This document shows, one piece after another, positions 45,143 through 53,521 of a stretch of DNA of 64,000 nucleotides (within the stretch, counting starts at the first letter, position 1; each line of letters starts with the position of its first letter). The notes under the pieces were generated by a model. That model did no database searches, was not told the DNA's origin, and worked only from the letters and a program-made list of their open reading frames with translations. Where the stretch lies: positions 40,311 to 104,310 of the forward strand of contig NZ_KE384041.1 of the NCBI RefSeq assembly GCF_000423565.1, read 5' to 3'. A program made the position numbers and the translations under genes. This stretch comes from Runella zeae DSM 19591. GTDB lineage: Bacteria > Bacteroidota > Bacteroidia > Cytophagales > Spirosomataceae.

Positions 45143-45700
45143 ATGGGTATTAAGCAATGGGATGATGCACGTTTGGTGGAGTTTTTGAGAGAAGGGAAAA
45201 TTTCTGCCTTTGAAGAGATATACCGTAGGTATTGGTATAAGCTTTTTGGTATAGCGTATCATCAAACAGGCGTGCGTGAAGAAGCCGAAGAATTAGTGCA
45301 GGAGGTATTTCTAAATGTGTGGAATCGGCGTGCAGAAGTCGTGATTCGGCATTTGGATTTGTATCTCACCATTGCTATCAAAAACCAAGTGTATGATTAT
45401 ATCAAGTCGCAAGTAAGCTATCGTAAGTACCAAGAATACCTCATATTTCAAGAAATCCACCAAAACTATGCGACCGATGAGATTGTCAATTTTGTAGAAC
45501 TAGCCGAAGCTGTAGATAAGATTCTTAATCTTTTGCCCGAAAAAAGTGCGGAGGTCTTCAAACGGAGTCGTTTCGAAAACCAATCGGTCAGGGAAATCGC
45601 CACTAGCCTCAATCTTAGCGAAAAAGCTGTGGAGTATCATATCACAAAATCCCTGAAGTTTTTAAAAGAAAACTTGAAGTCTTATCAATCTTACAACTAG
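45143..45700 (+). CDS. ECF sigma factor (FecI-like)
   Basis: A 185-residue ECF sigma factor of the Bacteroidota FecI-like branch. Region 2 contains FEEIYRRYWYKLFGIAYHQTG, the EEAEELVQEVFLNVWNRR core-binding helix and YLTIAIKNQVYDYI; region 4 contains VREIATSLNLSEKAVEYHITK. Its neighbours are a FecR anti-sigma factor and an STN-carrying SusC transporter, the standard trans-envelope signalling trio. It likely controls transcription of the SusC operon once the ligand is sensed. Confidence 0.94.
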   Translation: MGIKQWDDARLVEFLREGKISAFEEIYRRYWYKLFGIAYHQTGVREEAEELVQEVFLNVWNRRAEVVIRHLDLYLTIAIKNQVYDYIKSQVSYRKYQEYLIFQEIHQNYATDEIVNFVELAEAVDKILNLLPEKSAEVFKRSRFENQSVREIATSLNLSEKAVEYHITKSLKFLKENLKSYQSYN

Positions 45701-45723
45701 ACTATAAACACACCCATACAGAA

Positions 45724-46734
45724 ATGACTCAGCAAGAATTTAACGATATATCTAAGCGATACTTGGAAGGAAAAACGACCGAAGAAGAAGAGCGTTTTTT
45801 GGAAGAATGGTTTCAAAACCAACCTACTCAGTATCCGGTGAATGTACCCGAAAACCAGCGTAAAAACCTTGAAAAGCGAATATGGCGACAAATTCATGCC
45901 CAAATTCGCCCCTTGGGTCATATCATCCAAATGCCTCTGACGTGGGTTTCGGGAGCGGCGGCTTGTTTACTAGTAGGAGTGCTGTGGTGGCATTCGTTGG
46001 AGCCACCGCCTCAAGTGGCAAGCACAGTAGAACCCTCTCTACCAATTAAGGTAGAAAACACAGGTATTGAAGTAAAAAATACAACAGAACTAGAACAAGA
46101 GGTACGCCTCGAAGATGGTACAGTGGTGCTACTCAAACAAAATAGCAGTATTGTTTATGACAAAACTTTCAACCGAACCAAACGCACCGTTTATCTCAAA
46201 GGACAGGCCTTCTTCAAAGTAAAACGAGATGTAAAAAAGCCCTTTGTCGTTCATACCGGAGATTTGACAACCGAAGTGCTAGGGACGAGTTTTTGGGTAA
46301 GTCACCACGAAAAATCCAATACCATAGAAGTGTCCGTTACTACCGGAAAAGTGTCAGTTTATACCGAAAAACCCAACCAAAAATCGGAAAAAAACGGAGT
46401 GATTTTGACCCCCAATCAAAAAGTTTTGTACGATGTAGTTTCCAAAAATATAGTACCCGGCATTGTCGAAAATCCAGTTCCTATTGTAGCACCTGAGGTA
46501 GTAAACCTTCCTTTTGTTTTTAAAGAAACCTGTTTGCAAGAAGTGCTAGATGCGCTTTCGTTGCGGTATGGAGTAGAGTTTGTGATCGCCAATCCTAGCG
46601 CCAAGGATTGTAAAATCACAGCCGACCTCAACGGGCTTTCGATGTTTACGCAGCTTGAACTTATCTGTAAATCAATAGACGCTACCTACGAAAAACGCGG
46701 TACAGTAGTCTTCATTAATGGAGACGGATGTTAA
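45724..46734 (+). CDS. FecR family anti-sigma factor
   Basis: A 336-residue anti-sigma factor: N-terminal cytoplasmic domain (about 1-65, with YLEGKTTEEEERFLEEWF), one membrane helix (about 73-91), periplasmic FecR domain (about 115-215: RLEDGTVVLLKQNSSIVYD, VYLKGQAFFKVKRD, FVVHTGDLTTEVLGTSFWV) and a C-terminal DUF4974 domain (about 255-335, LQEVLDALSLRYGVEF). It starts 23 bp after the sigma gene. The N-domain sequesters the sigma factor; the periplasmic part contacts the STN domain of the SusC partner. Confidence 0.95.
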   Translation: MTQQEFNDISKRYLEGKTTEEEERFLEEWFQNQPTQYPVNVPENQRKNLEKRIWRQIHAQIRPLGHIIQMPLTWVSGAAACLLVGVLWWHSLEPPPQVASTVEPSLPIKVENTGIEVKNTTELEQEVRLEDGTVVLLKQNSSIVYDKTFNRTKRTVYLKGQAFFKVKRDVKKPFVVHTGDLTTEVLGTSFWVSHHEKSNTIEVSVTTGKVSVYTEKPNQKSEKNGVILTPNQKVLYDVVSKNIVPGIVENPVPIVAPEVVNLPFVFKETCLQEVLDALSLRYGVEFVIANPSAKDCKITADLNGLSMFTQLELICKSIDATYEKRGTVVFINGDGC

Positions 46735-46741
46735 AGAAAAA

Positions 46742-46768
46742 GCCGAAAATGCTGCGAACATTTTCGGC
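46742..46768. terminator. Hairpin between fecR and susC
   Basis: GCCGAAAATG (46742-46751) pairs with CATTTTCGGC (46759-46768). An A-run precedes it and no T-run follows on the plus strand, so it fits a terminator for leftward transcription or a partial attenuator between the regulator genes and the structural genes. Confidence 0.6.
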
Positions 46769-46849
46769 CATTGATTACCCCCTCTACAAACGCCAATCTG
46801 TGGGAGGGGAGTGTTTTCTAATTTGTCCAATCAAAAAACAAGTAAATGT

Positions 46850-49800
46850 ATGCAAAAACCGTTACCAATTCCCAAAATCTGGTGGAAGCTCATGAAAATT
46901 ACTTTTTCACAACTGCTCCTATTTGTGTTGTGTGGCAGTATTGCTTGGGCTTACGATAGTCAAGCCCAAGAGGTGCTCAATCGCCCTATTTCGGTATCTG
47001 GAGAAGGATTAGAGCTAAGTAGAATTCTCAACGAAATCGAAAAACAGGCCCACGTTAAGTTTGTGTATAGCACCAAAATCAAATCTAGTCAACGCCTGAC
47101 TGTTAGTCTCAACAATCGCCGCCTCTCAGCCGTACTCGACCAAATCCTCAAGCCGATTGAAGTCACTTATGAAGTAATAGAAAATCGGATACTCCTCAAA
47201 AAAGTAAAAAATGAAAAAGAAGTAGTCCCAAACGGCGAAGCGTCAAGTCTTGAACTATTCCGAAATGTGGATAGAAATATCACGGGGACAGTTGTGGACG
47301 AAAAGGGCGTAGGATTGCCCGGGGTGAGTATTTTGGTAAAAGGCACGCAGCGTGGTTCAAACACCGACGGAAATGGAAACTTCCGCCTTTCGATTCCTGA
47401 CGACAATATCATCCTTGTTTTTTCATTTGTAGGATATTTGAGTCAAGAGGTAAGTATTGCCAATCAAACTTCCTTGAATATTTCGCTCAAACCTGATACC
47501 AAATCGCTGGAAGAAGTGGTAGTGGTAGGCTATGGTGTTCAGAAAAAGAAAGATTTGACGGGAGCGGTGTCTACTGTTGGCGCTGATATGTTTAAGGAGC
47601 GCAAAGAAACGCAGGTGGCACAAGCACTGCAAGGGGCTATGTCGGGTGTGATGGTGACGCGTAATGCTTCGAGTGGAGCTATGGGGGGGGCAACGATTCG
47701 CATTCGGGGGATTACGACGATTGGTAGCTCCGACCCTTTGGTGATTGTGGATGGCGTACCTGTAAGTGATGTTAACCAAGTAAACCCCAACGATATCGAA
47801 AACCTGACTGTATTGAAAGATGCAGCCTCGGCTTCTATTTATGGGTCGCGCGCGGCGGCTGGGGTGATTTTGATTACTACCAAAAGAGCTAAAACAGACC
47901 AAGCTTCTATTCAATATAGCTATGAAAATGGGTTTGATAAGCCTACGCAGCTACCCGACTATATGCGAGCGCAGCGCTATATGGAGCTTGTCAACGAACT
48001 CCGCTGGAACGATGCCGGAAACGGTGCCAATCGCTTTCCTACTTTTAGCCAAGATTTGTTGACGGATTATAATCAAAAACACCTGTCTGACCCTGACAGA
48101 TACCCCGATACAGACTGGATGGCATTGACTCTCAATAAAATAGCACCTAGAGAAGCTCACAGCATTAGCGTAGTGGGTGGCTCAAAATTTGTAAAATCAA
48201 ATGCCTCAGTTCGATTTGAGAAGGTGGGTGGTTTTTACGATAACAAAAACTATAATCGGATTTTTGTTCGTTCCAATAATGATTTTACGATCAATAAACT
48301 TATTGGAGGAACCGTCGATTTTAATTTTAAAAGAACGAATGCACTTGACCCTACTGCCAATGACCCTTTGTACCGCACGCGGATTTCGTCACCTATTTAT
48401 CCTGCTATCTGGGCCGACGGGCGGATCGCTGACGGCAAAGCGGGCGAAAATGTGTATGCCAAAGTAAAATATGGGGGCACTGATCGTAACACTTACAATC
48501 AAGTTGGTGGTCGTTTAGCCCTTGATTTAAAGCCAGTTGAAGGATTGAAGTTTTCAGGAATTATCGCGCCTATTTTTGATTTTAATGTCCAAAAACGGTT
48601 CAATCGTCAAGTGGATGTATATGCTGCCAACGACCCGAATCAATACATCGTATCGCTGATTGGAGGCGGTATCACTACTCGTTTGGACGAAAACCGCACA
48701 AATAACTACAGCATTACCACGCAGTTTTTGGGTAATTATCTAAAAACCATTGGCAATCATGATTTTACGGTTTTGGCGGGTTACGAAAACTATTATTTCA
48801 AAGGAGAGTCTATGGGGGCTTCGCGCGACCAATATTTGTTTGATACTTATCCCTATCTCAACCAAGGTCCTGCTGCTTTTAGAGACAACTTCGGGTCGGC
48901 ATTCGAAACGGCTTATCGCTCTTATTTTGGACGTTTGACGTATAGTTTCAAAGATAAATACTTGATTCAGGCCAATGTACGCCGCGACGGCTCGTCGCGT
49001 TTCAATGCTAACTACCGTTGGGGTACTTTCCCGTCGATATCGGCAGGCTGGGTAGTGAGCGAAGAGGATTTCTTCAAAAGACAAAACGTGGTGTCGTTTA
49101 TGAAACTGCGCGCATCTTGGGGGAATCTTGGCAACGAACGTATCGGAAACTACCCGTCGGTAGGTATCATGAACTTTAGCAATGCACTGTTTTTCCAAAA
49201 CAACATACCAGTAGCTCAACAAACCGCCGCGCAAGTGCAGTATGCTATCAAAGATATTTCGTGGGAAAAGACCACTTCTACCGACTTGGGTTTGGATGCT
49301 TACTTCTTGAAAAATCGGTTGCGCTTCACTACCGATGTGTATTACAAACAAACCAAAGATATGTTGTTGGCATTGCAGATTCCGATTTTTGTAGGGTTTG
49401 AAAATCCTAACCAAAATACGGGCGTCATGACTACCAAAGGTATTGATTTGGATTTGGGCTGGAGCGACAATATCGGCAAGCTGCGCTACTCGGCCTCGTT
49501 CAATCTGTCTCAATTTAAGTCTGTTATGGGTGATTTGGGCGGAACCGAATTTTTGGGTGACCGTATCAAAAAGTTGGGAAGTCAGTTTGATGAGTGGTAC
49601 GGCTATCGTTCAGAAGGAATTTACCAAACCCAAGAAGATGTCAATAATTCTCCCAAAATCAACGCCAACGTAAAAGTAGGTGATATGAAATATACCGACA
49701 TCAGCGGCCCTAACGGTGTCCCGGATGGTAAAATTTCGCCAGAGTATGACCGTGTATTGTTAGGTAACTCTCAACCACAATGGATGTATGGTGGCAATAT

Positions 49801-50245
49801 CAAGCTAGATTACAACGGCTTCGATTTGGGACTGACTTTCCAAGGCATTGGTTATCAAAATACTTCGCTGTTGCCTTATACTGATTATAATGCCGAAAAC
49901 TGGGGGGTATTTCCTGTGTATTTAGACGGAGCTACTTGGAGTGCTAACAATACAACTGAACAAAACTTAGCTGCTAAATACCCAAGATTTACCGAAACCA
50001 ATAAGGGACTGAACCGTGCTATGTCTGATTTTTGGTTGTTTAATGGAGGGTATTTTCGTCTCAAAAATATCACCTTGGGCTATACCATTCCGCAGCGGAT
50101 TTCGCGTAAGATTCTCTCCAACAACATTCGGGTATATCTCAATGCTACCGACGTGTTTACTCTCAACAAATACCCTAAAGGTTGGGACCCAGAAGGTTTT
50201 GGGATAGTGACAACCGTATTGGGTGGATTTACGATTGGTTTTTAA
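46850..50245 (+). CDS. SusC/RagA TonB-linked transporter with N-terminal STN signalling domain
   Basis: A 1131-residue TonB-dependent transducer. ATG at 46850 is chosen over the GTG frame start at 46811. After a signal peptide with a long basic N-region (cleavage near SQAQE) come an STN domain (about 55-125: GLELSRILNEIEKQAHVKF, VTYEVIENRILLKK), a CarboxypepD_reg domain (about 140-220: ITGTVVDEKGVGLPGVSILV), the plug with EEVVVVGYGVQKKKDLTGAV, the SusC signature ASIYGSRAAAGVILITTK, and the barrel. The STN domain passes the ligand-bound signal to FecR. It is followed 19 bp later by its SusD partner. Confidence 0.96.
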   Translation: MQKPLPIPKIWWKLMKITFSQLLLFVLCGSIAWAYDSQAQEVLNRPISVSGEGLELSRILNEIEKQAHVKFVYSTKIKSSQRLTVSLNNRRLSAVLDQILKPIEVTYEVIENRILLKKVKNEKEVVPNGEASSLELFRNVDRNITGTVVDEKGVGLPGVSILVKGTQRGSNTDGNGNFRLSIPDDNIILVFSFVGYLSQEVSIANQTSLNISLKPDTKSLEEVVVVGYGVQKKKDLTGAVSTVGADMFKERKETQVAQALQGAMSGVMVTRNASSGAMGGATIRIRGITTIGSSDPLVIVDGVPVSDVNQVNPNDIENLTVLKDAASASIYGSRAAAGVILITTKRAKTDQASIQYSYENGFDKPTQLPDYMRAQRYMELVNELRWNDAGNGANRFPTFSQDLLTDYNQKHLSDPDRYPDTDWMALTLNKIAPREAHSISVVGGSKFVKSNASVRFEKVGGFYDNKNYNRIFVRSNNDFTINKLIGGTVDFNFKRTNALDPTANDPLYRTRISSPIYPAIWADGRIADGKAGENVYAKVKYGGTDRNTYNQVGGRLALDLKPVEGLKFSGIIAPIFDFNVQKRFNRQVDVYAANDPNQYIVSLIGGGITTRLDENRTNNYSITTQFLGNYLKTIGNHDFTVLAGYENYYFKGESMGASRDQYLFDTYPYLNQGPAAFRDNFGSAFETAYRSYFGRLTYSFKDKYLIQANVRRDGSSRFNANYRWGTFPSISAGWVVSEEDFFKRQNVVSFMKLRASWGNLGNERIGNYPSVGIMNFSNALFFQNNIPVAQQTAAQVQYAIKDISWEKTTSTDLGLDAYFLKNRLRFTTDVYYKQTKDMLLALQIPIFVGFENPNQNTGVMTTKGIDLDLGWSDNIGKLRYSASFNLSQFKSVMGDLGGTEFLGDRIKKLGSQFDEWYGYRSEGIYQTQEDVNNSPKINANVKVGDMKYTDISGPNGVPDGKISPEYDRVLLGNSQPQWMYGGNIKLDYNGFDLGLTFQGIGYQNTSLLPYTDYNAENWGVFPVYLDGATWSANNTTEQNLAAKYPRFTETNKGLNRAMSDFWLFNGGYFRLKNITLGYTIPQRISRKILSNNIRVYLNATDVFTLNKYPKGWDPEGFGIVTTVLGGFTIGF

Positions 50246-50264
50246 TGTAACCCTTTGATTTGCA

Positions 50265-51977
50265 ATGAAAAAAAATATATATATCGCAGCCCTTAGCATA
50301 CTATTGCTAGCTTCCTGCCAAAATTCCCTTGACCTTTATCCACTTGCGGAGCCGTCGGCTGAAAAGTGGTATTCCAACGAAACCGAAATCCAACTAGCTC
50401 TCAACGACCTCTATCGGATTGAGTTTTGGCAATGGGACGAAGACGGAACGAGCGTCAATTACATTTCGGATGATGGTTTTTATCGTCAAACCCTTACACC
50501 TGTCAAAGCTGGCACCGTGACGAGCCAATGGGCATTTTCGACCACGCTTTGGCGCAACTCTTATAAAGCCATTGCTCGTGCCAACAGAGCCATTGTAGCC
50601 TTAAATAGCCCCGAGACCAAGGCCAAAGTAAACCAAGCAAAATTGGATGTGTACTTAGCAGAAGCGCGGCTGCATCGTGCGGCCCAATATGCCAAATTAG
50701 TAAACAAATTTGGAGATGTAGTTTACAGTGACAATGTAATCAGCATCGAAGAAGCCTATACCAAAGGCCGTACCGATAAAAAAACAGTAAGTGCCAAAAT
50801 CTACGAAGATTTTGATTATGCCATTGCCAATTTGCCCGCGAGTTATGCTGCCTCGGCGGTAAAGCGTGCTACTAAAGGCGTGGCAATGGCTTTGAAAGCG
50901 CGTTTTGCTCTTTATGAAAAAGACTATAAAGTAGCTAGCGATGCTGCTAAAGCCTGCATGGACTTAAACCAATACGTTTTGCATTCGGACTATGCCAATT
51001 TGTTTTTGCAAAGTACAAAAAACTCACGGGAGGTCATTTTTTCCGTTCCTCGTTCGCTAGAATTAAAAGTAACTACAGGGCCAACTTCGGATATTATTAG
51101 TCGCAATTCAGGCGGGTTTGCCGCAGCTAATCCTTCATGGGATTTGTTTTGCTCATATCTCTGCATTGATGGTAAAACCATTGACAAGTCGCCGCTTTAT
51201 GACCCACGTAACCCCTTCAAAAACCGCGACCCTCGTTGTACGGCTACCATTGTTGAGTTTGGGCAGCCTCACTTAGGATTTATCTATGACCCACACCCCA
51301 ACGCGCTGCAAGTTACCCGCCTGAGCACCAATACCAAAGTCACTAACAACGACAACCGCGCCAATGCTCAATTTGCTTCTTTTAACGGATTGATTTGGAA
51401 AAAAGGAGTCGATGATTCGTGGCTGCTCAATGGTCGTTTGATTGAGCCTGAGCAAATTATCGTTCGGTACGCCGATGTACTTTTAATGTATGCTGAGGCA
51501 AAAATTGAACAAAATCAAATCGACAAATCGGTATTGGATGCCATCAACTCTGTAAGAGCAAGAGCCTACAAAGTGGCGCTTACGGCTACTACATCTTACC
51601 CTGCTATCACTACTACCAACCAAGCTGAGCTACGGCGTGAATTGCGCATGGAGCGACGGATGGAGTTGGCCTTTGAAGGGCTTCGCTATATGGACATTGT
51701 GCGCTGGCGGATTGCGGGCAAAGTCCTCAATCGTCCCATTTATGGTATGCTCGATCCCGTAGATTTACGTAGTAAAGTGGTGGATAAAAATCTGTGGTTT
51801 TTTCCGGGTACGCCTAGAATTGATGAAGACGGTACTCCTGATTTTAGTGAAATGGAAAAAACAGGTCTTATCAAAAACTTGGTTCCTACTACTTGGAACG
51901 ACCGGCAGTACTTATGGCCTATTCCTACGGCTGAGATTCAAATCAATTCCAATATGAAGCAAAACGACGGCTATTGA
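50265..51977 (+). CDS. SusD/RagB family nutrient-binding lipoprotein
   Basis: A 570-residue lipoprotein with lipobox LASC (mature from about C18). Family features: LDLYPLAEPSAEKWYSNE, LAEARLHRAAQYAKLVNKFGDV, YADVLLMYAEAKIE, the RRELRMERRMELAFEGLRYMDIVRW block and a C-terminal YLWPIPTAEIQINSNMKQNDGY. This is the classical RagB/SusD branch, different from the SusD-like_2 protein at 22480. It binds the polymer or oligomer at the mouth of the SusC barrel. A terminator follows just after its stop codon. Confidence 0.96.
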   Translation: MKKNIYIAALSILLLASCQNSLDLYPLAEPSAEKWYSNETEIQLALNDLYRIEFWQWDEDGTSVNYISDDGFYRQTLTPVKAGTVTSQWAFSTTLWRNSYKAIARANRAIVALNSPETKAKVNQAKLDVYLAEARLHRAAQYAKLVNKFGDVVYSDNVISIEEAYTKGRTDKKTVSAKIYEDFDYAIANLPASYAASAVKRATKGVAMALKARFALYEKDYKVASDAAKACMDLNQYVLHSDYANLFLQSTKNSREVIFSVPRSLELKVTTGPTSDIISRNSGGFAAANPSWDLFCSYLCIDGKTIDKSPLYDPRNPFKNRDPRCTATIVEFGQPHLGFIYDPHPNALQVTRLSTNTKVTNNDNRANAQFASFNGLIWKKGVDDSWLLNGRLIEPEQIIVRYADVLLMYAEAKIEQNQIDKSVLDAINSVRARAYKVALTATTSYPAITTTNQAELRRELRMERRMELAFEGLRYMDIVRWRIAGKVLNRPIYGMLDPVDLRSKVVDKNLWFFPGTPRIDEDGTPDFSEMEKTGLIKNLVPTTWNDRQYLWPIPTAEIQINSNMKQNDGY

Positions 51978-51990
51978 TTTTGCTTTTTAG

Positions 51991-52024
51991 CGAGCCTGCC
52001 TCTGCTTTTCGCAGGCTCGTTTTA
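51991..52024 (+). terminator. Intrinsic terminator after SusD
   Basis: CGAGCCTGC (51991-51999) pairs with GCAGGCTCG (52011-52019) followed by TTTTA. It may reduce or end transcription before the paralogous secreted-protein genes, which then need their own promoter or read-through. Confidence 0.8.
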
Positions 52025-52057
52025 CTTGTCTATTCCTTCTCCATATCGTTTAAGAAA

Positions 52058-53509
52058 ATGAAACAAAATTTTTTCAAATATTTTGTTGTAGGGTCGTTTT
52101 GTGCCTTGCAAACCTACGCCCAAAATGCGCCTTCAGTGAGTGGCGTCTTTCCAAACTTAGCGATGGTTGCCAATCATAGCCCGCGTACTGAAGCCGGTAC
52201 GGGAGGCCTGATGCCTTGGGCCAATCGATTGTGGATTATTACTTATGTAGCCCATATGACTCCCACTGGTTCAGGAACAGGGTTGTATGAAATCAATGAT
52301 AAAATGGAATTGAAAAAACGAGCCGAAAGTATCGTAGGTACGTATGCCAATCGTTTCATTCATGCTTCTACATATCAGTTGATCATTGGGCCGTATGTGG
52401 TTGATACACTTGGCAATGTAAGACTCATTGAAGGCGTAAAAAAATACCGCTTGGCTGCTACGATGGCACACTTGACAGAACCCACCAAAAAGGTTTATTT
52501 TTTGTCGATGGAAGGTGAGTTTTTTGAAACGGATGTGACTACCTTAGAAACAAAACAGCTTTTCAATCTTATGAAAGAGCTAGACGAACCTGTCGGTTCA
52601 AAACCCCATTTTAAGTCGGGTTTTACCAAACATGGAAGAGTAGTAGTGACCAACAATAGCTACAACGAAAAAGACTACAACGGCTCTTGGGCGGCGGGGC
52701 GGCTGGCCGAATGGGACGGAAACACTTGGAAAATTCTGGAAAAAACGGCTTTTACGGAAGTATGGAGTGCCGGCTCTTTTGGTCAACCTATGATTGCGAC
52801 GGGCTGGGACAAAGCCTCGGTGTTGATGAATGTCTATTTCCCTTCTACTAAAGAATGGAAACGCTACCGATTGCCTAAGGGAAGCCGTACTTTTGACGAA
52901 ACGAGTTGTACCGAATGGATGCGAATCCGCGAAGTAGAGACCGAACGCGCCTTGATGGATTGCCACGGATTGTTTTACGAAATTGGATACCACACTTACG
53001 GCAATCAGCTTTGGGCTATCAAGCCTATTTCTTCCCACCTTCGTATCATTCCTGACTTTTGCAGTTGGCGCGGAATGCTGGTATTGGGAGGGAATCAAGC
53101 CACTCCCATGCGTTTTAATAGCGGCATTGACAACAATCCCTTGGCGGGTCAACCCCAGGCGGGTCTATGGTTTGGCAAGACTGACGACCTTTGGAGTTTT
53201 GGTAAATTGCAAGGAGAAGGCGGTGTATGGCTAGATTCAGAAATCAAAAAAGGTCAACCTTCGGATCCATTTTTTACTTTTAACTTCAACAACAAATCGC
53301 TGAATTTGTGGCACAATAGCAGCCTTTCAGTCAAATTTGACCTTGAAGCGGATATCGTGGGAGACGGGAATTATCGCAGATTTCAAACGATAATCGTCAA
53401 TCCAAAAGAAAGTAAAAGTATTGATTTGCCCGAATCATTTAACCCTAAATGGGTAAGATTGGTGAGCGATAAAGATTGTGTCGGAACAGCTTATTTTACT
53501 TTTAAATAA
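52058..53509 (+). CDS. Exported protein of unknown family, single-unit paralogue
   Basis: A 483-residue exported protein; ATG at 52058 gives a signal peptide ending QTYAQ. I recognise no named family. It is related along its whole length to the first part of the next gene's product: shared patterns include GTGGLMPWANRLWIITY, TYANRFIHASTYQLIIGPY, ATGWDKASVLMNV, RLPKGSRTFD, TEWMRIREVETERALMDCHGLFYEI, and a C-terminal unit with GLWFGKTDDLWSFGKLQGEGG and SDPFFTF. The short aromatic strands suggest a beta-propeller followed by a C-terminal beta-sandwich (about 395-483). Conserved H in the ANRxxHA and MxxHGxF motifs could be functional. It lies after the SusC-SusD pair and probably acts on the same ligand. 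Confidence 0.8.
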   Translation: MKQNFFKYFVVGSFCALQTYAQNAPSVSGVFPNLAMVANHSPRTEAGTGGLMPWANRLWIITYVAHMTPTGSGTGLYEINDKMELKKRAESIVGTYANRFIHASTYQLIIGPYVVDTLGNVRLIEGVKKYRLAATMAHLTEPTKKVYFLSMEGEFFETDVTTLETKQLFNLMKELDEPVGSKPHFKSGFTKHGRVVVTNNSYNEKDYNGSWAAGRLAEWDGNTWKILEKTAFTEVWSAGSFGQPMIATGWDKASVLMNVYFPSTKEWKRYRLPKGSRTFDETSCTEWMRIREVETERALMDCHGLFYEIGYHTYGNQLWAIKPISSHLRIIPDFCSWRGMLVLGGNQATPMRFNSGIDNNPLAGQPQAGLWFGKTDDLWSFGKLQGEGGVWLDSEIKKGQPSDPFFTFNFNNKSLNLWHNSSLSVKFDLEADIVGDGNYRRFQTIIVNPKESKSIDLPESFNPKWVRLVSDKDCVGTAYFTFK

Positions 53510-53521
53510 CTCATCTTTAAT

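Noticed and set aside
48740-49513. 257-codon open frame antisense to the STN-SusC gene
   Set aside because: Antisense shadow within a well-defined TonB-dependent transporter.
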